NCBI GenBank assembly: GCA_950295325.1
Contig: OX485806.1
Location: forward strand, 15,500,001-15,564,000
Length of the DNA stretch: 64,000 nt
Direction: 5' to 3'
Origin: Polytrichum commune
Taxonomy: Eukaryota > Streptophyta > Polytrichopsida > Polytrichales > Polytrichaceae
Below are positions 36,100 through 47,100 of this stretch, piece after piece. Under the pieces are notes generated by a model. The model had not been told where the DNA came from. It made no database searches and worked only from the letters and a program-made list of their open reading frames with translations. The first letter of the stretch is position 1; each line of letters starts with the position of its first letter. The translations under genes and the position numbers were made by a program.

Positions 36100-38335
36100 T
36101 GTTAAAAACCCAAGTCACTCGGACAATATTTCAAGAACACTTTCAAGAAAAAATTACACAATGATTCATGATAAGAAACACTATTATTTGGAGCGCAAAC
36201 AAAAGGAACTACGTCTTTTGTTAAAAAGTCGTCTAAAAGTTTTTTGGAAGAGTTTTGAAGAAGAAAAATACAATTTGACTCCCATTTCCGCCACAAGAAG
36301 CAGTAGATTATTGCACAAAACTATGCATCTCAAGAGAAAGTACCAATGATCATTTTGTTTCAAACACTCAGCTTTCAAATGTTTTTACAGATGTCAACAT
36401 ATGGACCAATATGAAAAATTTAGAAAATCAGAAGGCAGGAGAATTTTATGGGTTAAAAACCTGAGTTTCTAAAATGGGCCTGCAAATGAACTGTGTGAGC
36501 CAATCACAAAACTATTTAATTTAGTGGCTAGAGAGGGGTTCTAGGCTACCAACATTAATCAAATGATCTTCAAATCTGGAGAAAGAAACTTCCTTGGGAA
36601 TGCTAGGCACAATCTTCAGCAAGCTCCATGGCTCTGTTTTAGAAGACATAAGTAATCGATGGGTGGAATTGAAAGGGGTTAGAGCGAGAGGACAAGCGTG
36701 TTTTAGGGAAGGTAGACCGACTTCTGGACCACACCCTTACAATACGTACTTTAATTTGACAAGAGGTATTTGCAAGCCGATGTCTTTATTCATGTTGTTG
36801 TTTTCAAAAAAAGCTTTCAACACAATTCCATAGGACAAGCTTTGGGAACACCTCCAATGATTTGGCGTGCTACTTCATTTACAACAAGTTGTAAAAGCCA
36901 TGTACACCATTATCTATGCAAGAGTACTAATCGATGGTGGCACACATGGTGAAGTAATATTCAACATTGTGTTAGACAAAGATGTCCGCTTTCTCCCACA
37001 CTATTCGGCTTGTATATTGATAAATTTGAAACATGTTTGGATTTAACATGGTGATTGCCATTCTTCTTTATGTTGACGATGTTGTTATGCTCTCTAAATC
37101 AAGAGCAAGCTTACAAGGACTTTTGAGCAAGCTATATGCCTTTGTAGTCAATTTATCTAAGACCAAACATGATCTTTGGTTGTAATGAAAGGAAACTCAA
37201 CCAAGAGGCATTTTACTTAGACAAAAACCAAATTGAGATAACTTATAAATATAAATACCTTGGGATTGATATCTATTCACATGGTTACTTTGAGCCATTG
37301 AGTAAAAGGCAAAGCATTACAAGTATGAAAAGCCTTGATGGGCATGTCCTTAAGGAAAGAAGCAATTGTCGGAGTCACATGTTGGGCACTCAAATCCCAT
37401 CTATTCAAGGCTTTGATGCTTCCAACTTTCACATACGGTATTGAAATTTGGAGAGGCAACCTAAAAACCATCATTTGAAGGTTTTTGAGCAGGGCATGAA
37501 CATACATATGATATCTCGTGTCAAAGTGTGTTTTTCGACAACCTATCATATTTTGTTGGCCAAATTTGGAGAACTTCCCATGGAATTATACGCTCTTAAG
37601 ATCACTGTGGATTTTCAACAACGGCTTGCCCACTTGGTTACTTAGTCATGTAGCCTCACTATCCCGATTTAACACCTAGTACAAATTGATAACCATGTAG
37701 AAGGCATCGTGGGGTCTATCTCATTGGGAAGCCATACAACCCAACAACATCAAAAATTGCATTTGATGATATCAAGGAGGCTTTCTCTTGCTGAGGAGTT
37801 CCACTCTTTCCATCTCTTAGGGAAGAAACAAAATTACCTCCACCTGAAGAATTTTCTCAAATATGAATGTGAATTATACTTATAGCAACCATTGACACCA
37901 CCACAATGCAAGATCATTGTTGCTTACCGCACCTCGAATCCTAGACTTGCAATTGAAATTGGAAGGTGGTTGACTATCTCTCTCTCTCTAGAGAAAATAG
38001 ATTATGCCACTTTTGCTCTTATAACATGGTTGAAATCGAGGCACACTTTGTGTTGGGGTGTCCTCTATATAACCCCATTAAAGATTATGTAGTATTAGGG
38101 AGCCCCAAGTTATTCTTTCAATTGGACCATCAAGTTGACATTGGCCTCTATCTCACGGAGGCTACCGCACTCCACCACTCTAGGGAATTAGCGGGTTTGA
38201 ACCATCCTAATATATTGTTAGTCCCATTAGCTCTTTTGGCTTCATGGACTTCAAATCAATTTCAATTCATTTCTTTGATGTGGCACCTTGACCAATAAAA
38301 AATTTAAATTAAATTAAAAACACACACACACACAA
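36100..38335 (+). mobile_element. Degenerate LINE (non-LTR retrotransposon)
   Basis: Coding traces run in one direction with many stops. Near 36161-36349 is a basic helical block (ERKQKELRLLLKSRLKVFWKSFEEE) typical of the linker before reverse transcriptase. Near 36795-36830 is SKKAFNTIP, then DKLWEHLQ. Around 36960-37020 is a decayed QGCPLSP-like stretch (DVRFLPHYSACILIN). At 37068-37098 is YVDDVVML, the reverse transcriptase active site with the YxDD pair of aspartates. Downstream are VNLSKTK and, near 38000-38080, a Cys/His end motif CHFC...AHFVLGCPLY. The 3' end is A-rich followed by an (ac)n run at 38320-38334. The endonuclease was not identified. Clearly dead. Confidence 0.8.
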
Positions 38336-38938
38336 TTTATGTACATATATTTATTGGAGCATGTTCAACTACACTACCTTGACTTCAACTTTTCCGAATG
38401 GTTTTTTATCATCTATCAATCAAACATTGAACCCTCATGACTTTTGCATATGGTCTTTCAATTGCTAACAAGAAGCATTTGGAATTTGATCAATTTAAGC
38501 AATCATAGCTATACTCAATACTTTAAAGTGACAATTATAGCATTGCCTCCCTTGGGATCCTCATTCCATGTCAACATTGAATCGAATAATTATTCTGAGG
38601 AGGTTATCACTGGCACCTTCTGAAAATGAAACCAAACCTCACACAAGAAGAATGTTGAAGTTTTGATGTACAATGTCGACTAATTTTTGTGAAGAAAGTC
38701 AAGATGAACCCACCTACCATAAGGATAGATAGTAAACCCTACCACTATAAGAAGCAAACTCTTAAACAGAGTAGGGCCAACGGCTCCAATTCACGTCGGT
38801 GGAAACACAAATGTTAAATTCTCGTCTCTCTTCTCTTGTGAAGGAAGTAAACTTCTCGTGCACGTCAGAAAACCTTCAATCTCATGGCCGTGTTTTGCAG
38901 GTTGGTACCCCTTGTGAAGTTGATTGAAAGACACACAA
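38336..38938. other. Intergenic, no gene recognised
   Basis: AT-rich spacer between the LINE tail and the Harbinger-like MITE. Nothing supported. Confidence 0.4.
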
Positions 38939-38941
38939 TTA

Positions 38942-39542
38942 GGGCCACTTCACACATGAGCCAAGAGCCGTGACCTTGTAATGGTGAGGACCCTTGACTC
39001 TCATCCAAAGGCCGTACCATGGGTGTTGGGAAAGCCATGTTATGTAGTCTTGGGCCCTCAAGCATAGTGTGAAGTGAGAATGAACCATGTTGCGGGACCA
39101 TTGCATATTTTGTTGGCAGATAAAGAGGGGAGGATTTGGTTTAATATAATATGTCTCCAAGTTTATCAATTTAAGATAATTACTTGGTGTTGTTTGTCTG
39201 TCCTAGAATCTGTCCTAGAATATGTCATGGAATATGCCATGCAGTTTGTCCTGAAATTTGTCTTGCTGGAAAAAATATTTAAAAAGTCATGGTCTCCCGG
39301 AATTTGTGTCAAGCCCACCTCTTGGAGGTGGGTCTTACACAAATTCCGGTAGACCATGCACCCTTATTCACAACTTGCCATGTAGGACTCCATGTAGACT
39401 TTTCATCCACGAACTTTTCTTTGGGCCTTTAGGCCTTCACCTCCTAGTGTGAAGTGAACTTGGACGGGTCCGCCTTTTCGACCAATGAGAGCTCTTACAT
39501 TGCCATGGTCAAGGGCCTTCAGCCTTGTGTGTGAAGTGGCCC
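38942..39542. mobile_element. PIF/Harbinger (Tourist-like) MITE, 601 bp
   Basis: Inverted ends gggccacttcacaca (38942-38956) and its exact complement (39528-39542), flanked on both sides by TTA (38939-38941, 39543-39545). A 3-bp TTA/TAA duplication with GGGCC-type ends is the hallmark of PIF/Harbinger elements. Internally the halves remain partly complementary, and a strong central hairpin has arms at about 39288-39321 and 39325-39358 (catggtctcccggaatttgt and its near complement). No transposase is encoded. Confidence 0.88.
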
Positions 39543-39545
39543 TTA

Positions 39546-41097
39546 GCTACTACCAAGTGCAAGAATTCGAGTCCGTTTTTCGTGGTAAATAAAGCAGAGT
39601 TGAACATGCGTTGTATGATCAAAGTTATCAAAGATTTATGCTTTAGAAAGCTGATGCTTCGTCAAAGTTCTGGTGCATGGGAGTGAAAACGCATAAGCCC
39701 TTAGCCCATATTAAGCACCATGGACACATCAGAAGCACGGCATCTGCACATTCAATCTTATCTTGTCTTGCCTGGTGCAGGAATCCAAGGTAATGTGGGC
39801 CTCATGTGGTCGCTTCTCTTGATTGAACACCCATATTTGAGAGGTTTATGACAAGGTTTGTTGTATTGTAAAGGTTGCAGCAAAATTAAGCCAAAACCAT
39901 TTAAAATTATTTAGTTTAATTCAACAGCTTATCAAAGAAAATATGTATCTTTGGTGGTGGAGTTGATTGTGCAAATGACAATCTTTGTGAAATTAGGATT
40001 ATTCACACAAGCTTCCAACCGATCACGTGTCCAAAACTAAAAGATTATAATGTTACAATTGTATGTTGGTAAGGTCAGGCATAGGTGAGTGTTTGGACAA
40101 ACAAAAAAATAAAAACTTTCTTAGACTTTGACCCCTAAGTACATACCCATGTGCTTGAATTCAAGCACATGATTCATTTCCAAATGACCCATGTGCTTGA
40201 ATTCAATTTTGCATTTTGGGCACTCAATTTTCAATTTCCTCAACGTTGTAGAATCTACAAATTACGTGTATCTCTCAATCCCAATAGTCACATAACATTA
40301 TTCAACTGCATGGTTGTGTTTCGTTTTATATTTAGCATCCGCCATGGGCCTCCCTATCTTACCCGGATGGGAAGAAACTTAGAAAATAGGAAGAAATGGA
40401 TGCCGGTACAAATAATATGAATATTGTGAACAATGCCTAATGTGACAAAAACCCAATCCAATCCAATCCAAACAAATGGCAAAAATTGCACATGGAGTTG
40501 GAAGTACCGACCATAGGGTCACTTAACGTGTCTACAGTTGGCATGAATGAGAGATGCTTCACTCTTGATACGCCCAAGGGTTGAGAATAAACATGTTGTG
40601 ATTTTCAAAAAAACAACTGTCTAAGTCTTGTTGCTCATGACAAAGCCCTTATGGAACATGACATCTATTCTATTTAGAACAAGTGAGGCTTAATGTAATG
40701 AGTGTAATTTTACTTATCAATCGAAACAACCGTTCATGATATTACTCAACCATATGGTTGAGTTTAATTTCTATATTTAGCATATGACATGGCCTACATC
40801 ATCTTACCTTCATGGAAAGAAACTTAGACAATAGGAAAAAACTAGCGTTGGTATGAATTAGTGAATATGTTGGGATAAACAATGTTTCCTATGAATATTG
40901 TAGGGATTATAACTCCACCCAAATGTCAGCATGTGTGTATGAACAATAAATTAAATAGTACTACTTTCAAGTTCATGGGAACCCACAAAATATGATTACT
41001 TTATTCTAAGGTGCAGTGAACTGACCCAAATGGCTGAGTAATGTTATAAGTTGGGTTTGAAACATAAAAAGCAAAGACAATATAAAAAGATGATATA
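39546..41097. other. Intergenic with a duplicated segment and a palindrome
   Basis: No gene recognised. A perfect 24-bp palindrome (left half catgtgcttgaa) lies at 40148-40171, with half of it repeated from about 40188. Segments about 40303-40440 and 40735-40885 are diverged direct copies sharing 'atatttagcat', 'gaaacttag.aaatagga' and 'gtgaa.a'. These look like remains of old repeats. Confidence 0.5.
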
Positions 41098-42171
41098 CAG
41101 TCTAACCTTGATAATGTCACCCTTGTTAATAGAACACCTTGATATTGTCACCTAAAAGTTTGAAACCGATTTTCATAGTGTAAAACTCCCTCGTTATTAT
41201 CCCTATCACCCTTGATAATGTCACTATTTTTTTTCAAAATCCGTAGTGTAAATGTGATAATATCAAGTATGGATGGATTGTATGGGTGGGCATGGGTTCG
41301 ATATTATAATGGGTGGGCATGGGTTCGATATTATTGTTCATGGGTGAGCATGGGCTAAAGCAAAGCATATTGGGGGTCATTGAATGAGCTCTCATTCAAT
41401 GCTTTCGGCATAGTGGGATGCCTTGTGTAATTTCAAATTTGGTACGTGTTTCGGAGTCCAAATGCAATCCAAAATGGAGGAAGCAACTTTGGAATTGGGT
41501 AGACTCATCGCCGCATTAAATTTGGGTTTGGATGTTGAAGGCAAGCTTGTAGAAAAGCTTTGTCCTTTGGAGTACATAAACATGGAAGGTGAAGATGATT
41601 TTGAGGTGGAATTTTCTACTGAGGAGCTTGTGCAATTAGTGCAAGATGGCGAACAGGTTCTTGATTCCATGGAGGTGGACCCATTGATTGTTGATAGCAG
41701 TGATGATGAGTCTAAAGTAGTGAAGCTAAGTGATGCACAAAAATATGCTAAAGATGTTTTGAATTTTATGGCTAGCCAAGGTTCTCAGATTTTCAGCACT
41801 CATGAGTTGTTAGAAATGGAAAAAATCCATGACAAACTCATTAGAATTGGTGTTGCACATTTAACATCAACAAAACAATGTGACATTAGAAGCTTCTTTG
41901 TCTCTAGTGAGAGGTCTTTACCTAATCTCAATGACACATTATGATGTGCTCTTGTTGTTATTCACAATTTTGAATTAGATTTTACATTCAAAAACATTGA
42001 AGTCTCGTATTTGTTTTTTTAATAAAAAATTGTAATTATATTTTGATTTTCTACATATTTTTTGATAATATCACATTATGCACAAAATGTGACATTATCA
42101 AGTATGTCACACCTTGTTTATATCACACTTTTTGGTGAAACGGAGGGTGTGACATTATCAAGGTTAGGGTG
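41098..42171 (+). mobile_element. Tc1/mariner-pogo-type element, deletion derivative, 1,074 bp
   Basis: Ends are ta|cagtctaaccttgataatgtcac and, in complement, ta|caccctaaccttgataatgtcac; the TA pairs at 41096-41097 and 42172-42173 fit a TA target duplication. The core gataatgtcac recurs inside the element near both ends (about 41143, 41215, 42067-42105), as expected of transposase-binding repeats. The only reading frame is a C-terminal transposase remnant, so this is a shortened, non-autonomous copy. A 26-bp direct repeat (tgggtgggcatgggttcgat...) lies at about 41284-41335. Confidence 0.87.
41471..41944 (+). pseudogene. C-terminal remnant of a pogo/Tigger-like transposase
   Basis: The frame gives an acidic stretch (EGEDDFEVEFSTEE, DSSDDESK) followed by a helical end with LSDAQKYAKDVLNFMASQGS and LLEMEKIHDKL, like the tail that follows the DDE domain in plant pogo/Tigger (CENP-B-like) transposases. 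The DNA-binding and DDE parts are missing, and the frame has no clear start. Its position inside TA-flanked pogo-type ends supports the reading. Confidence 0.65.
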
Positions 42172-42173
42172 TA

Positions 42174-44104
42174 GGTGTGTTTACCAATTTAGTGATTGCT
42201 TTGGAAGCGGAATGTGCTCTCTTAAAGTCCTCGTGGGTGGGCTTCATGGACACGTCAGCACCAATCCACCTCATCATCCTACCCTGCTTCTAGCCTTTTG
42301 TATACTTCATTCTCGAGTCGCCCTCTCTCTGATTCTTCATAACTTATGCTTTCTCCTTCGATGCTGGAAGTTGTCTCGAATTCTCTTGCTAATTCAAACC
42401 TATCAGACCTCTCATACACAACTTGCCTGCTTAGATCAGTATTTGTAAGTTCTTTTAATTTCTTCAAGAGCTTCGGCCATGGCTACCACTTGTTTGGCGT
42501 GACCCTCCATCGCCGCCTCACGCTTCAGGTACGGTTTGTTGGCTCGCATTTCCCTCTTGTAAGAATCTGTTTGCTATCAATTCTGTGTTCTTCAAAAAAA
42601 TTGATGCTCTACTAGCCAGGTTGCATCGTAATTAGTCTTGTCGATTTGGGGAGTTGTTAAAGATACTTTTGCAATACTGGATCGCATCCTCTCTTCCATA
42701 CAAATAACCGCGTGGTTTTTTCATACTTTGCTTTGACACCCACTCTAATTGGCATCAAAGCTGGACTTTGTTGTGGTGTTCGTTTTGATGGGTTTCTTTA
42801 TACGCCCGGTGGTGGGTGGTTTCCACAGATTTTCGAAGAGGAGGACCACAGATGTTAGTTGAATTCCCCACCTCCACTACTCGGACAAAAACTTGGACAT
42901 CGCCACATTAATTGTCTATATTACCGGTTCTTGGGGAGGTACTCTTTTCTTTCCCTTCACCCAATCTCTAGCTATGTCTAACCATAGCCAGAGGAATTTG
43001 ACATAATTCTTGGCTAGTGAAAAAGATATCCCTCCACTAGCATTGATCATTGCCAAATTCTTAGTGTTGGCAACAGGGCCAAGTTAGTACCCCTCACACC
43101 TTTCAAGAATCTCGAGTCATGGACTTCATGCTCGTAGGACTAGAACAAAGTACCAAAATACATGTGCATTTGATTTAGTCATTGTGTAAGGTTGTTATAG
43201 CTTGAGTCTAGGGTTTTCGTTGATCCAGTTGATCTTTGAGAATTCAAGAATTGTGTTGTGAGTCTCTCAATTGGAAATTTTTGGGTCTTTATGGGCCTGG
43301 ATTTCTCGTTTTTAAGCTTTTGGTCTTTCACATGGTAAACCAATCAGGTTAGAATCTTCTAAAGATTCTAGCCCTGGTCGTGGCCTGTGGACTCAAATGC
43401 AAGTGACCAGCGTTTAATGTTGGGTCGGTGTTGATACACACATATCTGGGTATTAATATTCGTTTGGGTCTTGCAATTGTAAAAGAATAGAAGAACAAGA
43501 GTGAATTTGCAATCCTATTTTAGGTAGGCATTGATTCAATGTTGCAGCTTGATGTGATTGAGTCAATCTGAAGTCAGTGTTGATGATAAGTGAACTTAGA
43601 GGTTTGTAATGTAGTATTGATTTTTGATATCTCTCAGAGAAGTAATTTCTGTCTGATCTTTTGCAGTTCTCGCCTGTGATTGAGATTTTCCAATGCCTTC
43701 TCAGTGCTAACTTGACATTTAGCTAATGATTCATTCATCATTGGTTCAACTCATCATTGTATCTTTAAGGTCTTGCAACTGTAGGATAATAGAAACTAAA
43801 GATATATTTTGCAACCCTACGTTTGTTAGGCATTGATTCAACGTTGTAATTTGATGTGATTGAATCAATGTGAACTGAGTGTTGATGCTATGTGAATTTA
43901 GAGCATGATGATTTTTTATATTCTGAATTATTATTTTTAATTTAATAAATTTGATTGATGGATTAATTAATTAATTAATAATTAAAATTTTGATCCATCT
44001 CTTAGATAAGCAATCTCTGTGTGGTCTTTCTGCAGCTCTTGCCTGTGATTGAGCTTTTCCAACACAGAATTTCCCCCTCATAATATGTGATTGGTACACC
44101 TACC
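42174..44104 (+). other. Upstream region and possible leader intron of MCCase beta
   Basis: A block around 42300-42440 opening atgctttctccttcg and ending in a donor-like gtaagttc, or the 'cttcag|gtacgg' near 42527, could be a 5' UTR exon. Acceptor-like 'ctttctgcag' at about 44024-44035 precedes the start codon by about 70 bp. This is inference. The intron-like part contains a tandem duplication (separate entry) and an (aatt)n stretch near 43958-43985. Confidence 0.4.
43450..44060. repeat. Tandem duplication before the MCCase start, includes an acceptor-like site
   Basis: Unit 1 (about 43450-43693) and unit 2 (about 43750-44060) share 'ggtcttgcaa.tgta', 'aggcattgattcaa.gttg', 'ttgatgtgattga.tcaa' and 'gcagttctcgcctgtgattg' / 'gcagctcttgcctgtgattg'. 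The offset grows from about 302 to 369 bp through an AT-rich insertion in unit 2. Each unit ends in a T-rich tract with AG. Confidence 0.8.
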
Positions 44105-47100
44105 ATGGCCCAGATTGTTCGGAAGAAAAGTGTCCAGTGGTCATACAAAATATGGGGAGATTGTACCACTTTTGTCTGTCGACCTCTCGCATCAACGCCA
44201 GGAGAATGGTTTTTGTCACAAGATCGAGGAGTAGTTCCTTCAAGCAAAAATATGGAGCTAAAGAAATTGGTGCTTCCAAGGAGCACTTCACACTATAATG
44301 TCAGGGGCACAATGAAAGTCCAAAACCTTAAGGGACTGCAAAGGATCACTGCAAATAATGATGGCCTTGGTTTTAAAACCTTTCCTGCCACCTTGACACC
44401 GTTCACGACTTTGGGGAGTGGTTCCTACAAATTGGAACATTCAAGGGGCTTTATAAGCCTGGATCATGGGCTTAATGTACTAAAAGATGATGTTGACAAC
44501 CAAAGCTTGGATTTTATTGAGAATCGCAGGGCGATGGATGAACTCCTGCTTGACCTTCAGAAAAAAGTGGAGAAGGTAAGAGAAAGGGGATCTATAGGTT
44601 TCATGAGAGTGCAAAATATGAACTGTCCATTTTGTGTGAGAAGCAAATCACGATTAAAGTTATCCTTAATTCAACTGAAGTTTTGGTCGAAAGTTGGTCG
44701 TTTTGCATACAATACTTTCCATATTTGGTAAGTTTTCAGTGCATGTTTGGAGTCGGTGTAGAGGTTTGAACAAAGAATGTTCTATATGGGTTCATTGAGG
44801 GGCAAACTCGATTTGTCATGCCAACTCCACACCAACTCCAAGCATACACCGAGAACTTACCAAACATGGAAAGTTTTATATTATGCAAAACAACACCTGA
44901 CCAGAATTCTGGTTGAATTAAAGGATACCTCTATTGTCCATCAATTTATACTTCGTTCATGTGTCTCTGCATTTCCAGCCTCGTACTCTGGAACTCTTGC
45001 TGTTTGGACTTGGGTACCAGGACCCTCCAATCCAAGAGCAAATTTTTGGGACACTGATCCAAATTTGCAACCTGTAGTTTTTGATGACAAATTTATTGAG
45101 TTTCCACCAACATTATTAGTTGATGTGGTGAATGATGAGCAGGTGCGGCTTGGGGGTGGAGTAAAGGCGGTAGAGCGGCACAAAAGGCGGAATAAATATC
45201 TACCTCGTGAGCGCATTGACCACCTCCTCGACCTGGGCTCTCCATTTTTGGAACTCTCTCAGGTATATTTCCTACTTTGTGCTGATGTCCATCTTTATAT
45301 CTCAATAAAATTCAATCTGTTGAATTCTGCACGACATGCTCAAGTCCTCCCTTGCACATGTTTGTTGTTATCTTTTGCTTTCAATGCTCTTGGTAAGAGC
45401 ATGCAAGTTGTGTGTGCATGTATGATACATAGAAAATGTGTAATTATGCTATGAATGATGAGGGACGTCCATACTTATGGTATGGTGGCTGTAATGTAGG
45501 ACAAGTCAATTGGTTGAATCATTCTTTTGAAAATTACTTACATTGTAGTCTAATGGTTTGCATTCGCATTACCGTACGTTCAGGTCAGGTTGGGCAAAAT
45601 TTTGCCTATCGTTTAATTTTGTGAGACCTAGGTGACTTAGGCACCTTGTTCGAAATATTTTTGTACTCTTGGTAACTCACGCATCATACGCATTATTTGA
45701 ATATGTTCTTATCTTAGACATGATGAACATGTAAAATTGTGGTGTGGGATGGTTAGAGGGCAAGCTGGTTGTTTCTAGTAGTTTTTAACATGTATTTAAA
45801 TGCCATGTAGTGTTTGATACATGTAATTCACGCATTTGTTTATGGATATTGGTTCTTTTACAGAAAATCCTCAATATTAGGCAAAATTTCTTATAAAATT
45901 TCTTCAAGATTTCCCAAAGATTTCAACAATAGAGAAACAATCAATCTACCTGTGCATAGGGTATGCTTATGTTGTTGTGTTGCACTTATGTACTGTTTGG
46001 TGATTTTTTGCCCTTACTTTGATGAAGGGAACTGAATAGTGGTGAATGTGATTATGGAGGTAGCTTGCAGGGCACAACTTATACACGGATGACCTGCCCT
46101 CAGGTGGCATCGTGACAGGAATCGGCTCTGTCCATGGCCGGCTGTGCATGTTGGTTGCAAATGACCCCACTGTCAAAGGGGGTACCTATTACCCAATTAC
46201 TGTGAAAAAACATCTACGAGCACAGGAAATAGCAGCTCAATGCAAGCTACCATGCATATATCTTGTTGATAGTGGTGGAGCTAATCTCCCTCGACAGGCA
46301 GATGTTTTTCCAGACAGAGACCATTTTGGTCGTATTTTTTACAACCAGGCTCAGATGTCAGAAGCAGGAATACCGCAGATTGCTCTGGTTTTAGGATCAT
46401 GCACTGCTGGGGGTGCGTATGTGCCCGCCATGGCAGATGAAAGTGTGATTGTGAATGGAAATGGTACAATTTTCCTTGCTGGCCCACCCTTGGTGAAGGT
46501 AAGGGTATTTCTCCCTGATGTATGTCTTTGCTGCTTCTAAGTGATGACCTGGAAAAAAATACCTAGCGTTTTTTGGAGTTCACTCACTTACTTTATATTG
46601 TTTACAAAGGTAGTGGTCGAGTTTGGTACATTAACATCTGATTTAGTGTGGCCACACTATCCATCATCTACCCATGACAATGAACATTAAACTAATGATC
46701 GTGGGCCACATTACTTTCTAGGATCTCCTTAATGTCTATTATCGCTGGCCACATGATATACCATGAATATAGATTAACGTGGGTCAGTTAATTATGACAA
46801 GTGGCATAGACAATGTGGCAGATGGCTCAAGGATATGAGGCTTCAGTAATTTGTAACAAGACACCACATCAATTGTAGAAAGTTTGAAGATTAATGTCGC
46901 CCATGATAAATATGTAGCACATTAATCTATTGCCATGTGAATTCAAATACTTTGTGTAGAAATTATGTAAGCCAGAGTAGAACCTACTACAGATCAACGA
47001 AATAAGCAGTAGTCTCAAATATGAGATACATTGCAGACTACTTTATGGGTTTATGAGTAAAAGAGAGGATGTAATACAATTAAATATGTTGCTAAGAATC

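Noticed and set aside
42279-42467. Glu-rich minus-strand open frame
   Set aside because: It starts with TTG, not ATG, and matches nothing; the plus strand is more likely an MCCB leader.
44777-45142. Open frame running into MCCB exon 2
   Set aside because: It is read-through of intron 1, including part of a MITE; only 45143-45262 matches the enzyme.
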